A stretch of 64,000 bases of DNA from Blastomyces gilchristii SLH14081 (Eukaryota > Ascomycota > Eurotiomycetes > Onygenales > Ajellomycetaceae), in NCBI RefSeq assembly GCF_000003855.2, contig NW_003101681.1:6375900-6439899 (forward strand). Direction: 5' to 3'. This document shows, one piece after another, positions 21,644 to 33,575 of the stretch (position 1 is the first letter of the stretch; the number at the start of each line of letters is the position of its first letter). A program made the translations under genes and the position numbers. The notes beneath the pieces are model-generated. The model worked only from the letters and a program-made list of their open reading frames with translations, searched no databases and had not been told where the DNA came from.

Positions 21644-24600
21644 TGCCTTGCGACTGACGATCTGATCAAAGGATGTTCAAACCAACATGAGGACGCCAGC
21701 GTAGGTGTGTCTATACATGTGTCAGCGTCCTCGTCGCACAGGATCGGAATTTATTTCAGCTGGAGAAGAAAGAACAGGGAAGGGTTGAAACAGAAATGTA
21801 AAACGGTGAAGGCAGGGATTTGTATTTGTTACAGAATCAGGGGCCAAACGGCCAAATGCAGGTAGATTACAGGAGAGAACGGCCACGAAACCCTTTTGAT
21901 AGGATTGTAGCCCTATTGCTGGTCGAATTCGGGGGTTGGGAAAAAGGATTCCACAGGTGGCCAGAGAAATAACCGCCGTGTGAGATGGTTGTGTGTAGGC
22001 TAATCTCAGAAGAGCGACCACCGGCGGGCGGCTGGGTGAGATAGTTAATTTGTCAAAGGTAGTAAAAAGAAAAGTGAAAACCGAGCTTAGGAGGCCGGTG
22101 GAATTCAACCAGGAGATATTGTATGAGGTCTGAAGGCAGGTGAGCAGCTGCAGACGGAAGAGGAGCAGTCCGAGATGTCTACAAAATACATACGAACGGA
22201 TGAGGGATCAGTGACAGCCAGCAAAATTGTGGGAGAAAAACAAAAGGACCCATTCTCTACTGCAAGAGAAAAGTGCAAGAAAGAAAAGCCACTAATAACA
22301 TGTGGTCAGTCCAAGTATCAATAATTGACACGATGTCTCCAGAAACTGCTATTCGCCCTCCTAGTCGTCAGTTGGTGGAAATATGGAGGAAAGGCTGGCA
22401 GCGAATGAAGGCTGATGAGGAATGGCGGGGGGAGACAGGGAGTTAGTGGCTCGTGTAGCTCTAGTACAGTACATCCATACACGGACTCCAGGATGAGCAC
22501 TGGGGGGGCCGGGCGGCATCACATTTTTGGCTCTTTTGTCAGTTGAACTTAGCATAGCATCTCGACGCAGAAAAAGCAACCAAGGCGCAAACGACAGGGA
22601 TAGGCTGGCTGGCGCTGACGGGCACTTCGAATTGCCGGCGCTCAATATGTTTGCTTTTTCCGGCCCATCGTTTCAATTTTATTTTTGGCTACAAATGATT
22701 CAGCTTTTAAGAGCTTATAAAGTCGGCCGATCCAACTCTCTCTTGAGCACTGACATGATGAGATCAAGATCCGAATCTGATCATATTTTCTGGCTCCCCG
22801 AAAAGACGGTATAAACGAGAGCATGTCTATCCTGAAATAGCAGGATTGGATTCACAAATCCTGCGTTCTATCTTAACAAGGTAGCCCTCCGTCTGCTGGG
22901 GCGTTGCGCACTGGGTGGCACAACTGGTGGAGACAGTACGGATCAGAGAAATAGAGGACACTCGAGTAAGACAGACGAACCATTGGAGATGCGAAGGCTA
23001 GATGGACTTGAGGCAGCGACCGTACGGAGTACAGATTACAGAGTACTCTGTCAGGTACACTCCTTGATTGCACAGAAGAAGCTGCAGCCAACCGATTGGC
23101 AGGCAATGGTTTCAGGCTTGATCGATCGTAATCTTGCTCAGGAATCAAAACCTTTTAGTCCATTCTTCTTGGCCTCATAGATTAGGATAACGGCGTTTTG
23201 ATTGCTGGGGCGGAAAATTAAACATCATCGCCACGGCCATTGAGCTCCTTAAACCTGCAGGCTAGGCTATTTTTGCAGCGACGCAGCATGGTAATAATCC
23301 GCACGGATGGCTGGCAGCAACAAGCATGGCAAATCCCCCCCGCCCGCCTAGCCACTAGCGAAGAGGAAATGCCGCTCCACGCTGGGGGGTTGTCATGGTC
23401 GCTGTTGTTGTTGGAGTTGGAGTTGGAGTTGGTGGAATAATAAGGATGTCGATGGTGAAGAGTGTGGTCCAGGCAAATCAGCTTGGCCAGGAACGATGTT
23501 AGGGCTGGGGGCTAGGGCTAGGGTCCAGCCGCTAGGGCTTCCTCGTCACGCGATTGGACGCTGCCTCGCTCTCGTTCTGCCCCTTCTGCACGCTTCATCA
23601 CCACCCCCGTTCGCCCTTCCACCTTCGCCCAATCGCGGTCTGCCTACACTACCCGTGACAAGAGTCAAGCCGTCGTGCTGTGTGTGAGCCTGTGATTGTT
23701 TGGCGGGACTCGAATGCCTGTGTTTTTCGCGGGTGGGGACCCCGTCACCCCCCCCCCAGACATGACTATCATACTGGGCGCGTAGAGGTTGCAAGACGCA
23801 TTCTCCCACGTTACTACTTCCTTTGCTGGCCGATTTGAACCCGACGAAACAGTTTTTGTCGCCGCCCCTGAAGTTTACTTTGCTCTCTGAATTCTGCTTC
23901 TGACTGAATAACTACATCTCTGCTTTGCTGGCAGAGACAGGTGGCTTGGAGTGTGACGGTGGCCCCAACAATCGTTCCTGAGCGTCATATTGAGTCGCCA
24001 GTGCTTATGGTGCTAATGGGCAGAGAGACCGGTTGGTCGCAGCCTGCGAGGAGAAATGGCGCTCCTCCAAGAGGGGCCAAGCAAGGTTTATTTGCCAAGT
24101 TCATGCGGCCTTCCGGTCGCCATATTCTCAAAACGAAAGCGTACGCGCACGCATGGATCTGCTCCGTAGTACGGGCACCGATCTATGATCCATTTCGCCA
24201 TACTATACTCCGTAGTCTGTACGTATGTATGTACGGAGTATCTTGCTCTTCACAGTGCTAGGTGGTGGCCCATGAGGACCCGGTGTACGGAGTACTGCGG
24301 ATACCATCTGATAGGCATCCAGGATCAATCTTGCCCAATAAAATCAGTCACCCCCAAAGACAGAAGAACATACTAAAGATCGCCCCGTCCCGCCTGGTTG
24401 ACAGGAGTTGGTTGACCGAAAAACTCCTTTTACTTAGTTTATTTTGATTATTCTTATTTTCTCTTTTTTTATGGAAAAAATAAAAAAAGATAAAATAAAA
24501 AAATAAGCACGCCTAAAAATAGGGATTGTGCAGAATAACCACGATCTCCTCGCTCATTTCTATGATACAAATGTGTCAACACTTTTGCACTCATTCCTTT

Positions 24601-27600
24601 GCTACTAGGAAGAGTTGTTTTTAACCCCGCCTCGATCGACCCGTCTATTTTGGTGATCACGCTTCAACAAGGCCAGGCTAGCCGCAAGCTAAGCGGCATC
24701 CTAACCAAAATTAAGTTATCACGACGCACAAAAGCACGGAGCTGGAAACCTCACAAGCATCATACATTCTGTTCCCATTTCAATCTACTCAGTGTATGAA
24801 AGATGAAGCTGCTTCCTCAACACAACACATTGTGGTTCACTGCCGCAGCTTTCTTTTGGGTCGAGATGATGAGAGTGATTACGAACGGCACTGAATAACG
24901 AAATGCCTTCACATGTAAACTCGACATCAACGGTTGGGGCCTGTTCACAAAATCCATAATCTGCGAATTTTTCTTGAAGCTCTCATTTCCATGATCGTCA
25001 GTTGCGAGATGGTCACCAGAGGGTTCCGCTTCAAGCGTGTTCCTTCAACGAGCTACACTCACAAGACGTCAGAATGCATATAGCTCAACACCTGGAAACC
25101 AATCGCGGGCTTGTTTTTTACTCGAACTTCAGCATATTTGCGCCACCAGGTTGTTCCAGGCGTCAGTCTTCTGCTCGCCTGGGAGGTTTACATACCCCTC
25201 CTCTCTTTGACGCGATTCTCAATGGGAACGCTGGTTACTACGGCTGTGTAATTTGAAACAAAGTGTCTTGTTGAGCTCTCTTCTCCCTCAACGGCTCAAA
25301 TTCCCCTAAAATAATCCACGCTGGGGAGGAAAATCGTATCGCCCCCTATGTAACATGTTTTACTGCAACTGACAAAGGATACTGCTATATGGCTTTTGAG
25401 GTCTAGGGGAACCCACATACTTCTGAGGTTAAGAGCTGCCATTGCGGAGAAATTGTAGGTTCTCCGGTGTCCGGACTCAATTAGGAAAACTGCATGCTTG
25501 GAAAGGTTGCACCATTTTCGGCTTACCGTTGTTTCCATCGCCCAAATCTGCACCGCGCGCCGGAATTGACGATGTTATCTGCAGCAAGGAAATAAATTAC
25601 CTGTTCATGCAAACATGTTTTTTACTCTTAACGGTGAATTATTGGCTTGCTTTTCGTGGGGTTCGGCCATTTCCCAATGGGTGATATAATTACCCTTTCT
25701 GACCGCTAACAAACCCCATTTTATCCAAAGTTGGAAATTCCGCACTTGGGTGAAAATAAAATAAACATCAAGATACATCGTAAAGCTCCATTGCTCGTTC
25801 TTTTTTCATCCGAAGGCGAATCGCTACTGGCTGGCCTGGCGAAGCAAACGAGAGCGCTCTGAACCCCTTTCGCGTCGCTGCGTTGAACATCGCTGATCTC
25901 CATAGAAAAAATATATGAAAATGCCCATCCCCCTACACACACGGTTCGGCTTTATTTTGCATCCCGCGCTTCCTTCTTAAGCAATTGCTCGCAGCGATCT
26001 TCGTCCACTGAAATCCAGCGTCTTATTCCACCACTTTGGTAAGAAAGGTAGGAAATGCCAGCCGCACGGTTGTCCAAAACCAAGCAGTTTGGACGCTCCA
26101 TCCACAGCACGTCGAATTAGCTGAAGGGGCTGTTGGAAGATCCCGTGGCAGAAAATGGAATTGCTCCTCCGTTGTGCCATTACACAACTGCGACGAAGGG
26201 TTTGATGTCCCTGCACAACACGAGGGAAAGCTACTCTATCATCTATGTATACAGGACTTTTAAAGAATTTGCTCCTCCTATCCTCGACGCTTCTGGTGGC
26301 TGTAACTAATTCAAAAAAGCCCAAAAAAATCCGTACCTGATTATGGTACTTTTCTCCTAGAAGCTTTCTAAATCAGGGGAAGTATTTTTTTTTCTTTTGT
26401 CTTATGGTTTTCAAAGTCGATGGTTTGGCGCGGAGAGTACTCTACGGTATTGACTACTGTGATAAAGCACTATGGGAGCTCAGCTTGTAGTGATCATTAC
26501 ACTAACGTTCAGCTTCACTACGCCAGGAGATGGTTAACTATGTGCGTCAGATCATCTAGAACGGAAGAAACGGGGGTTATGAACGCTAACTATCTGCATG
26601 CATGTTTATTCGAATGCCACGGAGTTACACCCCCAACATGAGGGCCTACAGATATGAACAGCCAGCTGCCCATACCGAAGCCCTTCCAGGCGCAATATGA
26701 TATTCTCCCTCGCACACCCACTTCCACCTAGTCGTTCCAGAAACGCTGTGCTGCGCTGGCGGTGTCTATGACTCCGGCCCTTTGTACATGCCCAGCGTCA
26801 TGCAAGCGCGTCCACATGCCCAGGAGAGAGGGAAAATAGGAAAAAGGAACAGGCAAACAACATCTCCCCAGTTTACATTGCGCTTGGGGCGTGCGACGAG
26901 TGCAATCTATAATATTTGTTCACTCGTAAGAAGAGCTCTTCTTGAGATCTTTGGTTACTAAACGTCGCAGCATCGTTACGCATTGACCCATTGATTCGGC
27001 TTCACGTTTCTTGCTTGTAGCCCCATAGATGTTAACGAAACGTACCGTTATCTGGATGCCACAACAGCGTACTGGCCTATACTGCCATGCGCTGATACGT
27101 ATGTGGTATGCCTTTGTTCTTGGGAGTTTATAATTCAATGGTGATGAGCAATTCCAGCTGGGCATTGCGCGGCACATCTTTCCTGGCTGAGCGATCTAGG
27201 CCGCCACGTTGGGTTGATTGAGAACTGGGGATGGGATTCGAACTTGAGTACTGTCTTTCTTGTCGCCGTATTCCCGTCTCTCTTCGTTTGCAAGGAAGAT
27301 TCCTAAAACAGCGCCTCGGCTGGTTCGGCCCGCAATCCTTAAATCCCCTTACCCCTGACCCTGACCTATCCGAGTGAAACGGCATTCCCGCCCAGTTCCT
27401 GCAACGATACACCGCAGGAGTATAACATCAGCGGATTGGTAGCATTGTCGACCAAGCAGGCAATGGCCATTATCTGAACAACCAATCTCTTACAAAAATT
27501 TCTTTTGTCAATCATTTCAGTGCAACATTAGAATGATAGAAAGAAACGGACATAGGCCAGATTCTGTTTCTGCTGGGTGCACGATCGTTATTAAAGGGGG

Positions 27601-28194
27601 AGAAAATGCAACCACATGAAGCTGGAAAAGAAAACAAGAAGATTGCTTCTTCCTCGTTTCATCCTGTTCTTCACTCCATTTCAAGAACCTCATCAGCATA
27701 CCATACAATGGCAACCAAGTTCGGCACCGCCTTGCTTGCACGGCACCTGTATCCCCCCAACCCCTCTCCCCCAATTCTCTCGAGGGACTATATCCACAAT
27801 GGATAAAGGTATCCGTCGGTGCAACTCGAGACGCATACATGGAAACAGGGTGTCACAACTCGAGTACCCAATGCGGGTAAATCCCCTTTTGAATAGTCGA
27901 TTGAGAATGTCTAACCCAGCTTAAATGTACTTGATAGATAGAATTATTACAGTTTGCCGTTCGTCCCCTCAAGACGAGAGACTGTGCTGTATAGATTGAT
28001 TCAAGTTAACTGCCTGTCCGTATTGGAAAAGTTTTAAACAAAGGCAATCATGTCTCATTAGAGCTTTTTCCCTGATTGGTGACATGTCTTCGGGCCACGA
28101 TGGATTGACTGACTTCAACAAGTCAGAGAAGAGTTAAGGGATCTGGAGATCTGTGGAGTGTCATTTTCATTTGATATAGCATCGCACTCTAAAA
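21644..28194. other. 6.5 kb intergenic region, no gene recognised
   Basis: The left part must contain the WD40 gene promoter and leader; the right end is the 3' flank of the crotonase gene. I scanned both strands and found only short frames without recognisable content. Four exact copies of TACGGAGTA or its complement lie at 23023-24294. A stretch near 23510-23545 has TAGGG-like repeats. Confidence 0.45.
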
Positions 28195-29433
28195 TCATAA
28201 TTTAGTCCCTCTCTTTCTCCTTAGAAACTCTCCCATCATCCTCCCTGGCTCCGTCTCTGACCCTTCCTCTCCGCCAACACCCTTCCCATCTGCTTCGAAG
28301 GCACGCCCAAAATGATCAATGCCAGCCTCGATAGCCTCATTCACTCCCATCCGCTCCCACTTCCCAATTAACTCCTTCTGATTCCTCACCGCTGCAATCC
28401 CACTCTTCTCCAGGCTGTCAACCCATACCGCCACTGCCTCATCCAACTCCTCCGGCTCCACCACCTTCTCCACCAACCCCCATTCCAGCGCCTCCCGTGC
28501 ACCTATCGTCTCCCCAAGCAATAACATCCTCCTCGTCCGCCCCCATCCAATCAATCCGGGCAGCAACGCAGCTTCCACAACACTCGGCACGCCCATACGA
28601 GTTTCGGGCATGCCCAACAGCGCATTGCTACTCGCCACGCGAATGTCACAGGACGCAGCAATCTCCAAGCCGGCGCCCAGCGCAAGCCCATTAATGCGCC
28701 CGATGACGGGCACAGGGCAGTCGCGGATGCTCTTGCATGCCGCGTGGACTTTCTGAATAAATACCCTAGCAGCGGCCGGGCTTGGGGAGATGGCGGCCAT
28801 CTCGGCGATATCGGCACCGCCTATGAAGGATTTAGGGCCTGCGCCGGTGAGGACTATGGCGAGCAGATTGGGGTGGGTGGAGGTGAGTGTTTGGATCATA
28901 GACGGGAGTGATGTCAGGAGGTGGCTGTTCAGGGCGTTGAGTTTGGCCGGCCGTGATATTGTGATAGTTGCAACGGGGTTTTTGGATGGGAGTATGGTTA
29001 TAGATGTTGTGATAGTTCCTTCGGGATTTCCAGCACTCCTGTCGCTCTTACTGTTGCGGTTCGGCATAGTTGCAAAAGCCCGTGCCAGGCGATGCGATGT
29101 GTATCTGTGGGGTAGGTATGTTATTTTAATTTACTCTCGAAAATTTTCGTTTAAACGAGCAAATCAAAGATATCAAGAAATATAAATCAGGAGTTGACAT
29201 TAAAATACCTTGAGTTCCCCAAAGTTGTGCTGTTCAATGATGCTGGGCTCTGCCGGCTGTAGGAGAAAATTTCAAGGTGTTTTGCCGACGAATAGCCGCG
29301 CTGTTGGGCTGCCACTCGGCTTCCCTGATATGGGCTCCGTGAAAGAGAAAACCTAGGTTGAAAATGAACACTAGCATTGGAAGCCCGAAGCAGAGAGGAG
29401 GACTTACGATGAAAAGTTTTTAACAAATTTCAT
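28195..29433 (-). CDS. enoyl-CoA hydratase/isomerase family protein, probably mitochondrial
   Basis: This is a crotonase-fold enzyme that would act on an acyl-CoA, most likely in fatty-acid or branched-chain amino-acid breakdown. The core frame reads SFIGGADIAEM (oxyanion-hole loop), NGLALGAGLEIAASCDIRVA and LLGMPETRMGVP. The Glu after GAGL and the Glu of MPE match the two catalytic glutamates of mitochondrial enoyl-CoA hydratase. The ATG at 29067 gives 290 residues without a clear targeting signal. Two upstream exons, 29433-29408 and 29352-29209, join in frame to 29104 through consensus splice sites and give 359 residues. The added sequence is Arg/Ser-rich (QQRGYSS, SHRLARAFATM), typical of a mitochondrial presequence. 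The core call is strong; the extended start is inferred. Confidence 0.85.
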
Positions 29434-29678
29434 AGCTTGGGTAGATGTTGGGTTAAACCACTTGGCTGCAACAACAGCTCTGAAGAAATGGGAGCGACTG
29501 ATGATGCTTTATGATTAGGATAATAGCCGGAACTGACTCCACTGCGGAGAGAGAGGCCGAGTTAGAATAATGTAGCCATTCTCAGGCCCCAGAAAAAAGG
29601 CCATTCAAAAGTAGGACTCCTCTATCCGCTAAAAACTAGAATCACTTCGCCCTAGGAATCGAGATGGGCACTTGGTCT

Positions 29679-29680
<2 letters not shown>

Positions 29681-29732
<52 letters not shown>
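29681..29732 (+). repeat. 52-base poly-A tract
   Basis: An uninterrupted run of 52 A. No retroelement body or target duplication is visible beside it, so I treat it as a homopolymer rather than a retroposon tail. Such a run is also prone to sequencing and assembly length error. Confidence 0.9.
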
Positions 29733-29735
<3 letters not shown>

Positions 29736-32118
29736 ATAACATCAGAGGGTCTCTTCTAGCAAAACCGAATCAACCAAACAAAATGCATTCTACGGTGGCG
29801 AGTCATCTCATTTCCTAGGCAGCGTTGATGAAGTTTTATTGTCTGATGATATAAAAGTGCGGTTCCCTGCTGTCGCCTTGCAGATTTGTAAGGCAAGATT
29901 CGAAAATATAGAAAAATAAATAGGGCCTCACAGGGGGAACCCCACGCTGAAAACTGGGGATATTATATTCTAGAAACGAACCGTAGCAAACTCACAATCT
30001 TCAGTGAGGCAGCCAATCCAGACGTGTATAGATAACAAGCATGACAATTCTGTCGGGAGTGATAAATTGGGGGGATTCTCAATTTATGTTCCGTTCTGGC
30101 ACAGCTAGCCTCAGCACAATCTGGCAAAATCGACCTCTGTCGTGGATGTTTAACTTTATTCCTTTTCAATCCACATGGAGATTTTCCAGTCATTAGGACG
30201 AAGGCCCTTGCAAACCGGTGAGCATCCGACATGAGAGAAAGAAAAATACGCGCAAGAACTGGGGGACTAGTCTTACTTACCTTGGGAGCGAGATGATTCC
30301 CTGGGAAGCGCATTTAAGGCTCAAGCGTGAAAAAGGCTGTGTATAAGAGAGGGCATGTAGAGATGCTCTCACCAGGGATCTGTGATGTAAACCGCAATGG
30401 CTACCTGGGAACCATGCTGCCAGAGGGTTTGTCTGCAATTCGCCCGTACCTAGATGCTAGAGTAGATATGTCGCAGTTGCGTGCAGAGTCACCCAGAATG
30501 CGTGTTCATTCATATATTGTTAAAGTATATCGCCGACAGTAAATCGTCATGTGCTTTATCCCTCGACTTTGTATAGATATACTGTTCAAACCTGGAACAA
30601 ATCCAAAAGGATTCCAACAAGATAGAGACTGAAAAGTGGTGTTCACGATGGCCCAGTCCGGCTCCTGTCAATTCCCAGAGTCATCCGAGACTTCGAATTT
30701 CAGGCACCGATAAGCCATGCAAGCAGCTCTTCCAGACCGACACGGATGATATGTTAACTGCGAGGGAGGGAATAATCGATGCTGACAGAGTCATTTCTAG
30801 CACTTCGCTGCTGTTGAGGGCTTACTTTCACGCCATCATGTAAGGACCGTATAAAGTATCGGTATATATAAAATCAGCATTCTTTCCTACGGCCACGGCC
30901 AAAGCACCCGAATCAGGCATTCGGATCGCAGCCGGTGGTAACATTTCACGGCCGGTACGGAAATCATATTGATTATAGGGCATCTCAACATTCAACGCCG
31001 TACTACTAGCCTTGAGCTTAGGAAGCTTTATGAGGATCCATCCCGGGATGTGGTGTCTCGATTTTGAATCATCATCCATCAAGTACCCTGGTAATGATGG
31101 GGGGACCAAAGAAGTAACTTAGAGGTCAGCAGCAGGCGGTTCAACCTTCACGAAATAGCCCTTTCGCAACCGGCGACTAAGACACCGATATCTATACAAC
31201 ATGCTAACCTCGCTACCTCCTCTTATAATGGACATGTAGCTGAGGATAGCTTGAAGAAGCTAGATGTGTCAATAATCGTGAGAAATCAAAAACACAAATT
31301 TTTGGATTGATGAAAAGGAGAGAGACCGAAAAGCTCTCGACAGCTTCAGAAATATGATTTCATAAAAGCCTCCAGCAGTTCAAACAAAAGCAGCCGCCAA
31401 AGTTGACAGAAGAGCGACGATCCTCCTATGTTGAACCAGGTCAATAATTAGGAGAAGCCCGCAACGGCGGGCAATAATTCGTCGCAAAAATCAACTCAAT
31501 ATTCGCAATGAATGAATCGACTTTTTATTTAAAAAGAGTCTAGATCTTAGACAGATAAACTTTCACGCCAACTAACCGTCAAAGAAAACCCGCTTCATCC
31601 CCCATATTTTGCCCTACGCCTCTTGGGCACTTCGCATTCAATGAAAGCCAAATATCTACCTGATCAAAGAAAACGGCCTGTCGGTGTCCTTTGTCACTTT
31701 TCACCCGCCGCAGCCATCCGCCTCTCCCCGCCCACTTAGACTTTACCGCGCATCCACGGCCCATGGGTCGACGGGCGCCAACGACAAAGCAAACTCTAGG
31801 GGACTGATGATCTCTGGCTCAGGTACCCGACAGAGTGGAACGGGTTGTGTGATCCGGCGATTTAAGAGGCTCGTGCTTTGGCTGGCTATAGTACTCTTTA
31901 CTACGGAGTACTCCGCAAGGCAAAACCCCAACCACCCCCCCCGGACCATGCAATGATGCGGGGGGGGGGGGACCCTGCTCTGGTCTCTCTTTCCAGGATA
32001 GGGGGGAGTCACCGTTCTGCTTGGTAGCCGCTTCCCTGCGCCGTGCCCACATACCTGTACATATATATATCTGACAGCACAATGTATGCAGAAGCTCAGA
32101 TCAGACGTATTAATATTG

Positions 32119-32142
32119 ACGTACGTACGTACGTACGTACGT
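32119..32142. repeat. (GTAC)n self-complementary tetranucleotide repeat
   Basis: Six tandem copies of the palindromic unit ACGT/GTAC, followed by TATATA. Each unit and the whole tract are self-complementary, so it can form a hairpin or cruciform. Confidence 0.85.
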
Positions 32143-33542
32143 ATATATGGATCGCCGCAGTTAAAGGGGGGAAGGGGTGCCATTAGTAGGATAGATAGGA
32201 TGGGATGGGCACCGCCATATCGCATTCATATCACAGAACGCCAGGGTTTTTGCAGGAGGGATGTGGCAGGGCTCTCTCGGATTTACAAGATGTGCCCCTT
32301 CCCCCTGTTTTCTCTCTGTGTTGCCCTGCGTTCGTCGATGCGGTTTCGGCGACCGGGCTTTTTATATGTGGCTGCATAGGGATCTAGGGCAGCGGAAGTT
32401 TGACGCCGTCCGCCTTTATTTTTGACTTTCGGGGACCAGCCGCCCGCATATGACGCGGCAAGGAAACAGAGTTATTGCACATAACACTATCAATGGGCAG
32501 TGGTTTATCTATCCAGGACAAAGACGAACGGGAAGGAGAAAATGAAAGGAAAGATGTTATTTCACTGTGAAATAACTTATGAAATTATATAAAAGCGATA
32601 AAAGAGAGAGAGGTATTTTGCAAAATATCTTCTTTGTTGCAGGCAAGCAAGCAGTCGCGCGAATTGTTTCCATACATGTATGTTACCCCAGGTTTCAATT
32701 ACTGGACCCTGTGTTATGTTTCAACTCAAGGGAGCAACAGATAGCTAGCTTCATGGTAAAATTAATCGAATGGACAAGTCAGCTGTCTGGGGATAATAAT
32801 GCTGTATTGTTTCATGGTAGGGAGGAGTTGGCGTTGGAAGAAACTTCTTTCTCTCGGCGACTGAAGACTGAAGCGTCGCATCTTTGAATTTGATTATCCA
32901 GCCACGATTCCAACAGTGTGTGCGTGTGTGTCAGTGTGTGTGTGTGTGTGTATGTAACTCCAATAATAATAAAGAAACGGAATTGGCAAACGCTGCTTGG
33001 AAACATCAATGTTACCTTCTAGCACGTTGGCATTCTGAAACGCTCTCACGTCCATTCCTTGACATCTACAACCCCAACCCCACGCCCAGCACTGTATGTC
33101 ATCCATCCTCACGCATGAGCTGAAAAAATGATTTACATCTAAATTTTCAAAGGCTACTTTTCCTCTCGCGTTCAATTGTATCTGGCCTGTGACAAGCTCC
33201 ACACGACTTGAAATCATTCAGGGGAAGTCAAAAATACATATTCTTTTCATATTGCCAGTGGAAAACATTCCCGAGTCCTCCACTCTACTCTGTAAGAGAA
33301 AAGCAGTTCAAAGAAGAGCGGCATAACTACAGAGTATGTGGAATCGATTATCCCAGTTCCGGAGTTACGAGATCTCGCACAACCGCTTCAAACCCACCGA
33401 TACAACCCCATCCATATCGCACTGTCTTGTCTTGCGGTCAGGAAATAGAAAAGATCCATCCCTGTTGGAAAGTATACTCTCGAAAAATTTTCATAAATTT
33501 TTAGAAGTCAGCATCTGATCCTTTATATTCTTCATGCTTTCA

Positions 33543-33543
<1 letters not shown>

Positions 33544-33573
<30 letters not shown>
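33544..33573 (+). repeat. 30-base poly-A tract
   Basis: Homopolymer run in the gene-poor region, with no associated element seen. Confidence 0.9.

Positions 33574-33575
<2 letters not shown>

Noticed and set aside
23505..23545. TAGGG-rich stretch resembling interstitial telomeric repeats
   Set aside because: The units are irregular (CTAGGG, CTGGGGG) and few, so this is not a telomeric array.
27225..27250. GGGATTCGAAC, a possible minus-strand tRNA T-loop
   Set aside because: No acceptor stem or anticodon arm could be found around it.
29681..29732. Poly-A tract as the tail of a retroposed element
   Set aside because: No element body on its 5' side and no target-site duplication are visible.
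30828..31109. 93-codon minus-strand frame with PDSGALAVAVGKNADF
   Set aside because: It looks partly protein-like, but I could not identify a family, neighbouring exons or a promoter, so it is not called.
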